Under the pieces are notes generated by a model. The model made no database searches. It was not told the DNA's origin and was given only the letters and a program-made list of their open reading frames with translations. A program made the translations under genes and the position numbers. Source: an uncultured bacterium (lineage in GTDB: Bacteria > Krumholzibacteriota > Krumholzibacteriia > LZORAL124-64-63). From it: a stretch of DNA of 38,735 nt. This document shows, piece by piece, positions 8,677-16,415 of this stretch (position 1 is the first letter of the stretch; every line of letters starts with the position of its first letter). Location: NCBI GenBank assembly GCA_937910695.1, contig CALEMW010000183.1, positions 1-38,735 of the forward strand, in the 5' to 3' direction.

Positions 8677-10212
8677 TCAGGCGTCTTCATCGGGCCGGAA
8701 TGGGAACTGACGATCCGTGGACCAGAGTTGACGCCCCACAACCGATGTGGGGATCTCCCCCTTCATGACGATTTCCTGAAGAGCGCCTGCGTCCAGAACA
8801 CCAATTCTCCCACAGCAGCGTCGTACGAGTCTGAGGTCGTGGGAAATGAGTACAAGAGTGATGCCATAGACCGCACGCATGCGGTCAAGAAGATCCACAA
8901 GAGCCAGACGTGCCGGAAGATCGAGGGAACTGGCCGGTTCGTCGGCCACGATGACCCGGGGACCAGCTGCCAAAGCTCTGGCGATCACGACCCGTTGACG
9001 CTGGCCACCGCTCAGTGCGTGAGGACGGCGATCACTCATCTCGAGGGGGAAACCCACGTCATGGAGCAACGATCTGGCACGCCCATCGGGGTCGTCGATC
9101 CCGGATGCTACGGCGGCGTCACGAACACTGCGGCCGACACTGCGCCGTGGGTCAAGAGCGGCGGCGGGATTCTGAAAGATCATCTGTATCGGGCGCGCCC
9201 CTCCTTTCCCGCAGGGTGAAGGTACGAGAGTCCCTTCGCTGTCCATAAATCCCGCCAGGACTCGCGCGAGGGTCGTTTTGCCCGAACCGGAAGCGCCGAC
9301 GAGTCCAAAAGCTTCCCCCCCCGTGAGCCTGAACGATAGACCAGCCAGCGCGGGGCGATCGGCACCGTGGTAGCGAGTGACAAGTCCTTCGACCACCAGG
9401 GCTTCTCCGTTCATCTCGAGCGGTCGCTGTGGCGAGGCGGGTGCCTCTCGGTAGGCGGCGATCAACGCCGAGGCCGCGGCGCTGCGTGGCGCCGCCACCA
9501 CGTCCTGAAGACAACCGTGCTCCACGAGTCGCCCCTGATCCATGACGGCCACGTCGGTGGCCACGCGGCCCGCGAGTCCGAGGTCGTGAGTGATGAACAG
9601 CAATGTGAGGGAGCGACGATCCACCAGGCTTTGCAGCAGAGCGACGATCTCCTGCTGAACGACTGGATCGAGAGCCGTCGTCGGCTCGTCGGCGATCAGC
9701 AGGGCCGGATCGCCGGACAGAGCCATGGCGAGAGCTACCCGCTGCTGTTCGCCGCCGCTGAGCTGATGGGGGTAGCGATGGACAAGCCTCTGTTCGAGTC
9801 GAACTTCGGCGAACAAGGCGTCTCGTATCGGACCTGCCGCAGCCCGATCCAGGCCGCGGTGCAGGCGGATCAACTCGACGAGCTGATCCCCCACCTTCAC
9901 CACGGGATTCAGACTGGCCCCCGCATCCTGAAAGACCGAGGCGATTTCAGATCCGAGTCGACGACGCAGGATGCTGGGCTCGAGCCGCAGCAGATCGACG
10001 CCGTACCAGAGAACGCGGCCACGGATCGTGGTTCCCGGCGGATGCAGCCCCGTGATCGCTCGGGCGACGGCCGTCTTGCCGCAACCAGAGGCGCCGACAA
10101 GTGCCAGAGTGCGCCCTCGATCGAGAGTCAGGTTCAAGTCCGTGACGGCATCGGTCCCACCACCTGTGAAGCGAACACCCAGATCGACCAGGTTGAGCAC
10201 TGAGTCACTCAT
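8677..10212 (-). CDS. Fused double-ATPase subunit of a peptide/nickel-type ABC importer
   Basis: The 511-residue protein starts at ATG 10212, preceded by GGGAGGTGG and overlapping the end of the upstream permease gene by 8 nt. It contains two complete nucleotide-binding domains that are normally separate DppD and DppF proteins. Domain 1: Walker A GASGCGKTA, Q-loop VFQDAGASLNP, signature LSGGEQQRV, Walker B LLIADEPTTALDP. Domain 2 (from about residue 265): Walker A GASGSGKTT, Q-loop IFQNPAAALDP, signature LSGGQRQRV, Walker B VIVADEPASSLD. Both therefore look catalytically competent. The HPYT element usual after each OppD/DppD domain is not evident. It would power the two permeases encoded just upstream at the inner membrane. 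Peptides are the most likely cargo; nickel or other small solutes cannot be excluded. Confidence 0.9.
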   Translation of the reverse strand: MSDSVLNLVDLGVRFTGGGTDAVTDLNLTLDRGRTLALVGASGCGKTAVARAITGLHPPGTTIRGRVLWYGVDLLRLEPSILRRRLGSEIASVFQDAGASLNPVVKVGDQLVELIRLHRGLDRAAAGPIRDALFAEVRLEQRLVHRYPHQLSGGEQQRVALAMALSGDPALLIADEPTTALDPVVQQEIVALLQSLVDRRSLTLLFITHDLGLAGRVATDVAVMDQGRLVEHGCLQDVVAAPRSAAASALIAAYREAPASPQRPLEMNGEALVVEGLVTRYHGADRPALAGLSFRLTGGEAFGLVGASGSGKTTLARVLAGFMDSEGTLVPSPCGKGGARPIQMIFQNPAAALDPRRSVGRSVRDAAVASGIDDPDGRARSLLHDVGFPLEMSDRRPHALSGGQRQRVVIARALAAGPRVIVADEPASSLDLPARLALVDLLDRMRAVYGITLVLISHDLRLVRRCCGRIGVLDAGALQEIVMKGEIPTSVVGRQLWSTDRQFPFRPDEDA

Positions 10213-11050
10213 CGCCACCTCCCTGGTGGACGCGACGCGGATCCCAACGATCCCGCAAGGCATCGCCCAACAGGTTGCACCCTACCGCGGTCCAGGCGAT
10301 GGCCAGTCCCGGCAGCGTGGACACCCACCAAGCATCCACCATGTGGGGGCGGCCGTGTTCGACCATCGCCCCCCAGGAAATGGCAGGATCCTGGGCTCCG
10401 AGTCCCAGGTAGCTCAGGAAGGCTTCGAGCAGGATCGCGCCGCTCAGGCGCAGAGCCGCCGCGACCAGTACCAAGGGCACCACATGAGGCAGGACATGGC
10501 GCCAGGCCACGACGGCTGTCGACAGTCCCAGGCCTTCTGCGGCCAGCACGTAGTCACGCTCCCGCAACGAGAGGGACTCGGCACGGACGAGCCGGGCCAC
10601 ACCCATCCAACCGGTCGTCACGATGACGATCACCACGAGGTTCAGGGACGGCGCCGCGACAGCCACCAGAAGCAACACCAGGAAGATGCGTGGAAACGCG
10701 AGGAAGAGATCTGTGAGTCCCATCAGCAACCTGTCGAGCCAGCGCGGGCCGAGGGCGGCGGCGAGCCCCACCAGCAAACCGAGGGTGACAACACCGATCA
10801 CACTGCCCACCCCCACGGCCAGTGACACGCGTGCGCCGTAAAGCAGGCGAGACAGGATATCTCGACCGAGAACGTCGGTGCCCAGAGCACCCTCCACGCC
10901 GGGAGGAGCCAGACGATTAGTCAGGTCCCCGATGGCTCGAGGATCTTCGGGGGCCAGCCACGGCGCGCACAAGGCGACGAGGACCAGCGCACCGGTCATG
11001 ATCAGCGCCGTGATCATCAATCCGTTGCTTCGGAATCCAAGGATCCTCAT
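10205..11050 (-). CDS. DppC/OppC-type ABC permease
   Basis: This is a 281-residue inner-membrane permease. The start is the ATG at 11050, which forms an ATGA overlap with the stop of the preceding permease gene, a sign of translational coupling; the longer upstream frame in this phase has the composition of an antisense-type artefact. The N-terminus has one membrane helix (LMITALIMTGALVLVALCA), then the family's GTDVLGRDILSRLLYGARVS segment, several further helices, and the cytoplasmic coupling (EAA) loop AAEGLGLSTAVVAWRHVLPH that contacts the ATPase. C-terminal helices follow. It forms the translocation channel with the DppB-type partner and is powered by the fused ATPase downstream. Confidence 0.9.
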   Translation of the reverse strand: MRILGFRSNGLMITALIMTGALVLVALCAPWLAPEDPRAIGDLTNRLAPPGVEGALGTDVLGRDILSRLLYGARVSLAVGVGSVIGVVTLGLLVGLAAALGPRWLDRLLMGLTDLFLAFPRIFLVLLLVAVAAPSLNLVVIVIVTTGWMGVARLVRAESLSLRERDYVLAAEGLGLSTAVVAWRHVLPHVVPLVLVAAALRLSGAILLEAFLSYLGLGAQDPAISWGAMVEHGRPHMVDAWWVSTLPGLAIAWTAVGCNLLGDALRDRWDPRRVHQGGGDE

Positions 11051-12024
11051 GGTGCTCCCCTGCGGCCCAGGCGCACACGGGGATCCACGCGGCTGTAGAG
11101 CAGATCGGCCAGGAGATTGGCCAGAACCACAAGCACTCCGCTCAATACGGTTGTGGCCATGACCACTGGATAATCCCGGGCGAAGATGGCATCGACGGTG
11201 ACCCGCCCCATCCCGGGCCAGGCGAAAACAGTCTCGGTCACGACGGCGCCCCCCAGCAGGGCCGGCAGATTGATGCCCACCAGCGTGATCACCGGCAGTA
11301 GAACGTTGCGCAGAGCGTGTCGCCGGATCACCTGGCCTTCCGGGATGCCGCGGGCCCGGGCCGCCATCACGTGGTCGGAGCCGAGGATCTCCAGCAGGCT
11401 CGTGCGGAGGAAACGGGCCGTGCCCATCGCCGAAGCAGCACCGAGGACGAACACCGGCAGCACCAGATGCCGCGCCACGTCGAGCCACGAAGATTCCGCG
11501 CCGAGCATCGCCGAGGTGTCCTGCATGCCGCCGGCGGGCAGCCAGCCCAGGTGACGGGCGAACACGAGGATGAGCATCAGGGCCAGCCAGAAGGCGGGAA
11601 GCGAGTAGACGACGAGGCCCGCAACGTCCACGCCCCGCCAGAACCAGGATCCGCGCCGTGTGGCGAGAGCGACGCCCAGCAGCAGCGCCAGTGTCAGATG
11701 TACTGCATAGGCGACACCCGTGAGCAGCATCGTCCGCGGCAGGGCTTCGGCGATGATTTCTGAAACCGGACGATGGCGCTGCAGGCTGCGGCCGAAATCT
11801 CCGCGGACGGCGCCGGAGATCCAGGTGCCGTATTGCTCGAGCAGAGGGCGGTCGAGGCCGAGGCTCGTTCGCAGGTGGGCGCGACCGACATCGTCGAGAT
11901 CGGGGTCGACGATCAGATCCACCGGATCGCCCGGAGCGAGGTGGACCAGCACGAAGACCACCGTCAACAGGGCGGCGATCAGCAGGACCGTGGCGGCGAG
12001 GCGGCGGAGCACCTCGTGGATCAT
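11047..12024 (-). CDS. DppB/OppB-type ABC permease
   Basis: The product has 325 residues from ATG 12024, which has a GGGAGG site about 6 nt upstream. The N-terminal helix (LRRLAATVLLIAALLTVVFV) runs into the family motif HLAPGDPVD, followed by the periplasmic loop and DFGRSL. The EAA coupling loop reads ARGIPEGQVIRRHALRNVLL, and PGMGRVTVDAIFARDYPVVM is the usual DppB C-terminal hallmark. It is the first gene of a three-gene unit (permease, permease, fused ATPase) joined by overlapping start/stop codons. A dipeptide-type substrate is inferred from family similarity. No periplasmic binding protein gene lies in the window, so that component must be encoded elsewhere or be missing. Confidence 0.9.
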   Translation of the reverse strand: MIHEVLRRLAATVLLIAALLTVVFVLVHLAPGDPVDLIVDPDLDDVGRAHLRTSLGLDRPLLEQYGTWISGAVRGDFGRSLQRHRPVSEIIAEALPRTMLLTGVAYAVHLTLALLLGVALATRRGSWFWRGVDVAGLVVYSLPAFWLALMLILVFARHLGWLPAGGMQDTSAMLGAESSWLDVARHLVLPVFVLGAASAMGTARFLRTSLLEILGSDHVMAARARGIPEGQVIRRHALRNVLLPVITLVGINLPALLGGAVVTETVFAWPGMGRVTVDAIFARDYPVVMATTVLSGVLVVLANLLADLLYSRVDPRVRLGRRGAP

Positions 12025-12071
12025 GGGGGCCTCCCTGGCCGAACGGACTTGGACGGAGCACAGCGAAGCTG

Positions 12072-12101
12072 ATACTAGGGACGCCCTTGCTCTGCGGTCA
12101 A
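12072..12101 (-). promoter_or_regulatory. Probable sigma70 promoter for the ABC importer operon
   Basis: Minus strand TTGACC (12096-12101), 18-nt spacer, TAGTAT (12072-12077). A start near 12065 would give a leader of about 40 nt before the first permease gene. It sits in a 291-bp divergent gap shared with the plus-strand lipoprotein gene, for which no clear plus-strand promoter was found. Confidence 0.55.
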
Positions 12102-12315
12102 GGACGCCTCCGTTGCAGTGTGCATGCCGTCGGCTGCGCCGGCGACCCATCCCGCAACGGTGTGAGACAGTCTGCCGGGTTGCGAGGCGTTCTGCAATGG
12201 ATCGTCGTGACTCATCATTCCCCATCATTCCTCAACGCTTCTCTGGACCGCCCGGCGCTCCGCGGCACGGTTCTCGCTGTCCGATCGTCGACACCATGAC
12301 GATCAAGGGGATATC

Positions 12316-14400
12316 ATGCTGCGACGAATGAGCGTACACACATTGCAGACTCACCTGGCACGGCTCGTCATTGCGACCGCGACATTCTCCATACTGGCCT
12401 TGATGGTCGGCTGTGAGATCCAAGAACCGGCGCTGCCGACATTTTCGACCCACTTCGCCGTACCCCTCGGAACCCACGAGGTCACCATCGAGGATTACAT
12501 CGACGATCAGGACTTTCTCTTCGCTGCCGCCGACTCGGTACTGGCGTTCAGCCTCGAGGGCGACACCACGACGCTGGAACTGGACGTCGATCTGAGCGTG
12601 GATCTCACCGGTGAATCCATCGACACAGAACTCGGCCCCATCGACCTGCCGCCATCGTCACCCCTCGACTTCGGCTTCACCCTGATGGAGATCTATCCCG
12701 AAGCCGCACTGCTGCCGCCTGGTCCGGTGACGGTACCTGGTTTCGACATCAATCTTGCCAGTGATCCGGCGGACCTGCAGGACATCACGAGCGCCCTTGT
12801 TTCCTCGGGCTTGCTGCGACTGGTGCTCACCAACAATCTGCCGATCCCCGTGTCCGGCAGCGGACCGCCGACCCAGCTCGCCCTCGAGATCTTGAATCCC
12901 GTCGATTCGTCGGTCATCACCACTGCGGTCTTCGACGGCACGGTCCCCCCCGGTGCCACCACCGAGGCGGAGGCCGATCTGAGTGGCGTCACCCTGCCCG
13001 GTCAGGTGATGATCAGATTGGTGGGCGGTTCCGCCGGCGGTTTCGCCCTCGACGGGCTGGCTCCCGAGGACGGGCTCACGGTGTCGTTCCTCATGGAGAA
13101 CATCGTTGTGGACGAGGCGACCGCCCTGATCGAAGCCCAGAGCTTCTCCGAGTTCGGTGAGATGGCCCTGCCCGCCGATCTGAGCGTCCTGCACGCCGTG
13201 CTGGCGTCGGGTACGCTCGGGGTGGACCTCGTCAGCGAGCTTCCAATCGAATGCAGCGTGATCCTCTCCTTCCCCGAATTGTCGACGACCGGCGGCCTTC
13301 CCCTGGACATTCCTCTCTCGCTTCCCGCCGACGGTTCGGCAATGGCGCGGGTGGATCTGGCCGGTGCTGTCATCGCCTCGCCGGACGGGTCACCTCTCGA
13401 TGCACTGCATTGGACCCTCGAGATCTCTTCGGTAGGCAGTGAAGGCGTCCCGGTCACCATCGCCGCCGGGGACCGCATCTCCGCCGCCCTGTTGCCGTCG
13501 ACCCTGATGCTCGCCGAGGTGACCGGGTCGGTGCCCGAAGAGGTCTTCATCATCGATCCCGTGACCGAAACCATCGACCTGCCCGACGAGCTCGACGGAC
13601 TGCACCTGCAGGCTGCCGCCCTCACCATCGAGATCAACAACAGCACGGGTATCGGCGGTGAGTTGGACCTGGAACTGTCTGGCGTGTCCGCAGACGGTAC
13701 CGTCACGGTCGTCTCCGCCATCGCCCACATCGTGGCCGATACCGACAAATCCACGCGGACGATCATCGTGCTCGACCAGGACAACAGCAACATCGCCGAC
13801 CTGCTGAGCGAGCTGCCGGAATCCTTCGTTTTCCAAGGTCAGGTGAGCATCGGTGGTCCCGGCGAGATCGGCACCGTACGCCCGGGCGAAGGCGCTTCGG
13901 TCGCCTGGCGTCTCGATGCTCCCTTGCGTCTGATCGTCGATCAAGCCGAGATCGATCAGGAGCCCACGGCCCTGAATCTCGACGTCGAGACTCGCCGCAA
14001 CCTGGACGAACGCCTCGTCGCCGCCGAGATCCGCGCCGACATCGCCAACAGCTTCCCCTTCGGCGTGGAAGTCATGTTCCTGGTCGGCTCCTCCGCCGCA
14101 ACGACCCTGACGGCGCCGACCCTGGAGATCGGACCCCTGGTCGTCACGGCCGGCTCCGTCCACCCGACCGACCACTGGGTCGTGGCACCGGGTCTGTCCA
14201 GTCATGTGATCCCCTTGAATCAGGAACAGATCGGCGCCTTCACGGCAGCCGGCGCCCATGTCGCCGTGGTCGCCTTGATTCCCGGCACCGACGGCGAAGA
14301 GGTGGTCCTCCGCGTGACCGACCGCCTGAGCTTGACCGGAGCCCTGAGCGTCGAAGTCTTCGTCGAGGACGACGGATCGAGTACGGAAGGAACACCATGA
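12316..14400 (+). CDS. Large repeat-containing lipoprotein, unknown function
   Basis: This 694-residue protein starts at an ATG preceded by AAGGGG. A hydrophobic stretch ends in ILALMVGC, a lipobox placing the lipidated Cys at about residue 33, so it is probably membrane-anchored and exported. The mature part is almost entirely beta-strand-like, poor in Lys and Cys and rich in Asp, Leu, Val and Ser. Several segments share a loose pattern, hydrophobic strand then N/S-x-P/T-I/F, strand, then a 'P-G/D-G-x...DLSG/DLAG' turn: near LVLTNNLPIPVSGSG, LVSELPIECSVILSF, TIEINNSTGIGGELDL and RADIANSFPFGVEVMFLVG. This resembles tandem LEA-2-like or Ig-like sandwiches, but I cannot assign a family. The stop overlaps the start of the downstream barrel gene (ATGA), so the two are probably made together and may form one outer-membrane complex. 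Confidence 0.75.
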   Translation: MLRRMSVHTLQTHLARLVIATATFSILALMVGCEIQEPALPTFSTHFAVPLGTHEVTIEDYIDDQDFLFAAADSVLAFSLEGDTTTLELDVDLSVDLTGESIDTELGPIDLPPSSPLDFGFTLMEIYPEAALLPPGPVTVPGFDINLASDPADLQDITSALVSSGLLRLVLTNNLPIPVSGSGPPTQLALEILNPVDSSVITTAVFDGTVPPGATTEAEADLSGVTLPGQVMIRLVGGSAGGFALDGLAPEDGLTVSFLMENIVVDEATALIEAQSFSEFGEMALPADLSVLHAVLASGTLGVDLVSELPIECSVILSFPELSTTGGLPLDIPLSLPADGSAMARVDLAGAVIASPDGSPLDALHWTLEISSVGSEGVPVTIAAGDRISAALLPSTLMLAEVTGSVPEEVFIIDPVTETIDLPDELDGLHLQAAALTIEINNSTGIGGELDLELSGVSADGTVTVVSAIAHIVADTDKSTRTIIVLDQDNSNIADLLSELPESFVFQGQVSIGGPGEIGTVRPGEGASVAWRLDAPLRLIVDQAEIDQEPTALNLDVETRRNLDERLVAAEIRADIANSFPFGVEVMFLVGSSAATTLTAPTLEIGPLVVTAGSVHPTDHWVVAPGLSSHVIPLNQEQIGAFTAAGAHVAVVALIPGTDGEEVVLRVTDRLSLTGALSVEVFVEDDGSSTEGTP

Positions 14401-15683
14401 GCCAACACACAACGGATATCCGTACCCGTCGTCCTCGACGTCCTCTTTTCGCCGTAGCCAGCCTGATGCTGTGGACGATCGCCGCGACCCCCACCGACCT
14501 TGCGGCCCAGGGGCACGTACGTGCCATGGGCATGGGCGGCGCCTACACCGCCGCGGCCCGGGGTCTCGACGCTGTGGACTGGAATCCCGCCAACCTGGTG
14601 ATCCGCCGCGACAACGGTCTGATGATCGGCCTGGCCTCGGTGGCCGTCGACGTGAAAAACAACAGCTACTCCCTCGCCCGCTACAACGAAGTGAGCGGCG
14701 CCACTCTGACGCAAGCCGACAAACAAATCCTGCTGGACGACATTCCGGCCGAAGGCTTCATCCTCGACGCCAACGTACGGGCTTCGGTGCTCGGGGTGTG
14801 CGCAGGACCGTTCGCGATGTCCATCCAGGGCCTCGCCGGCGGCACGGGCGTGCTGGACAAGGATTTCTTCGACCTCATCCTGATGGGCAACGACATCGGC
14901 TCGAGTTTCGATTTCGACAACACCAACGGCGAGGCCTACGCCATGGCTTCGGCAACACTCTCGTGGGCCACGCCGCTGGTCACACGGCGCACCCACCGCC
15001 TCGCTCTCGGCGTCAATGCCCGCTACCTCCACGGGCTCTACGACGTCATGATCGAGGAGGCGACCGGCGGCATTCTGGTCGACATGTCGGGAGTGCACGG
15101 GAGTGCGGACGCCGCCTACCTCACGTCACGCGGCGGCACCGGCTGGGCCGTGGACGTGGGCCTCGCCCTGCAGGCACCGAGGGGTTGGACCTTCGGCTTG
15201 AACATCGGCAACGCTGCGAGCAGTCTGACCTGGGATCGCGACGTCGAACGGTCCGAATGGCACGCCACCGCCGATTCGTTGACGGCGGCCACAGAGGATT
15301 TCGAAGCAGCCACCACGACTTCGGATACGACCTACGCCGTGAGCTCCTACGACACCGCCCTGCCCACGGTCGTCAGTCTGGGAGCCAGCAACCGCTGGGG
15401 CCGCTTGCTCTACGCCGTGGATGTGTCGAGGGCCCTGGAATCACGCATGGGTACATCGTCGAACACGGCGGTGAACGCCGGGGTTGAGATGCGCCTGGCC
15501 TCGTGGTTCCGTCCGCGTTTGGGCGCCGGTCTCGGCGGCGTCACGAAACAGCGTTCCTCGGTCGGTCTGGGACTCGGATTGGGGCCGGTGAAGTGGGACA
15601 TCGCCGTGGCGAACCACGGCAAGCTGGTGCCGAACGACACGAAGGGACTGAGCTTCGCCTCAGCTTTCGGGCTGGAGTTCTAG
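14397..15683 (+). CDS. Outer membrane beta-barrel protein, DUF5723/PorV-like
   Basis: The 428-residue protein starts in a 4-nt overlap with the lipoprotein gene. A signal peptide (LFAVASLMLWTIAATP, cleavage near the following AAQG) is followed by the barrel hallmark VRAMGMGGAYTAAARGLDAV and DWNPANL, the same kind of motif as in PorV/PorQ and UPF0164 proteins. The remainder is amphipathic strands with a Thr/Asp-rich loop (about residues 290-325) and ends in FGLEF, an aromatic C-terminus suited to BAM insertion. Overall it resembles the DUF5723 group of outer membrane proteins. Function is unknown; the obligate partner is probably the upstream lipoprotein. Its TAG stop shares bases with the stop of the convergent lipM-like gene. 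Confidence 0.75.
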   Translation: MSQHTTDIRTRRPRRPLFAVASLMLWTIAATPTDLAAQGHVRAMGMGGAYTAAARGLDAVDWNPANLVIRRDNGLMIGLASVAVDVKNNSYSLARYNEVSGATLTQADKQILLDDIPAEGFILDANVRASVLGVCAGPFAMSIQGLAGGTGVLDKDFFDLILMGNDIGSSFDFDNTNGEAYAMASATLSWATPLVTRRTHRLALGVNARYLHGLYDVMIEEATGGILVDMSGVHGSADAAYLTSRGGTGWAVDVGLALQAPRGWTFGLNIGNAASSLTWDRDVERSEWHATADSLTAATEDFEAATTTSDTTYAVSSYDTALPTVVSLGASNRWGRLLYAVDVSRALESRMGTSSNTAVNAGVEMRLASWFRPRLGAGLGGVTKQRSSVGLGLGLGPVKWDIAVANHGKLVPNDTKGLSFASAFGLEF

Positions 15684-16411
15684 AGGGAGACGGATTCGGT
15701 TTCGAGGAAGAAGACCTCGGCGAAGGAGGCGATCAGCAGATCGGTCAACCCGTCGAGGTCTTCGTCGTCCAATTCCCGTCCCAACTCACGGCTCAGGTCG
15801 GTGGTCGCCGTTATCAGTTCGCGGCGACGTCCTTCAGTGCGTTCCGACGACGGCAGCAGCTCAAGCAGATCGACGTGGGCCGAGCCCGTGAGGATCGAAC
15901 CGTGCTGGAGGAAGACCTCGCCGCTGCGGCGCTGAGCCGAGCCGATGATCTTGCGCCCCCCCACCGTAACTTCGTGCCTGCCTGCGGTCTGGAAACAGAC
16001 GGCGCCGCGGGCTTCCTCGAGGCTCTCGCCGTCGGAGACGTCAGGGCTCAGTCCCAACTCTCGCAGGAACTTCATCAGGGCACGGTTGATGGTCGTGTAT
16101 GTCTGGTGAAGAGTGTCCCCGAAGAGCGCGCAGGGCGAAGTGCCGACCACGGCGTAGGTCAACTCCTGTGCGTGGAGGATGGCCCGGCCGCCGGTAGGCC
16201 GACGGACCACGTCCCAGCCGCGATCCGCGGCGGCGGCGACGTCGAACGTGTCGGGGGCCTGGTGGTAGCCGTAGGTGACCGCCCAGGGCGACCAGCGGTA
16301 GAGCCTCAGGATCGGGTCGTCGCCGGGGCAATGTTCGGCGAGCAGGCGGGCATCGGTCTCCATATTGGCGGTCCCCGGGCGGGGACCGTCGTTCATGACG
16401 CGCAGAATCAT
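15680..16411 (-). CDS. LipM/LplA-type lipoyl-attachment enzyme (octanoyltransferase or lipoate ligase)
   Basis: The 243-residue protein has the biotin/lipoate A/B transferase fold signatures: WSPWAVTYGYHQ, RRPTGGRAILHAQELTYAV, and GGRKIIGSAQRRSGEVFLQH with Lys-154 in the acyl-binding position. A Cys at residue 139 (AVCFQ) sits where the acyl-accepting Cys of Bacillus LipM is found (ACF), which favours octanoyl-ACP:GcvH transferase activity over ATP-dependent lipoate ligation; this is inference from motif position. It is the last gene after gcvPB (stop and start 4 nt apart), so GcvH two genes upstream is the natural substrate. The start used is ATG 16411; a TTG one codon earlier (16414) is possible. 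No LipA was found in the window. Confidence 0.85.
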   Translation of the reverse strand: MILRVMNDGPRPGTANMETDARLLAEHCPGDDPILRLYRWSPWAVTYGYHQAPDTFDVAAAADRGWDVVRRPTGGRAILHAQELTYAVVGTSPCALFGDTLHQTYTTINRALMKFLRELGLSPDVSDGESLEEARGAVCFQTAGRHEVTVGGRKIIGSAQRRSGEVFLQHGSILTGSAHVDLLELLPSSERTEGRRRELITATTDLSRELGRELDDEDLDGLTDLLIASFAEVFFLETESVSL

Positions 16412-16415
16412 CAAC

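Noticed and set aside
11051..12061. Long N-terminal extension of the DppC-type permease frame
   Set aside because: The extension overlaps the DppB-type gene out of phase and is Arg/Pro/Gly-rich; the permease proper begins at the ATGA overlap.
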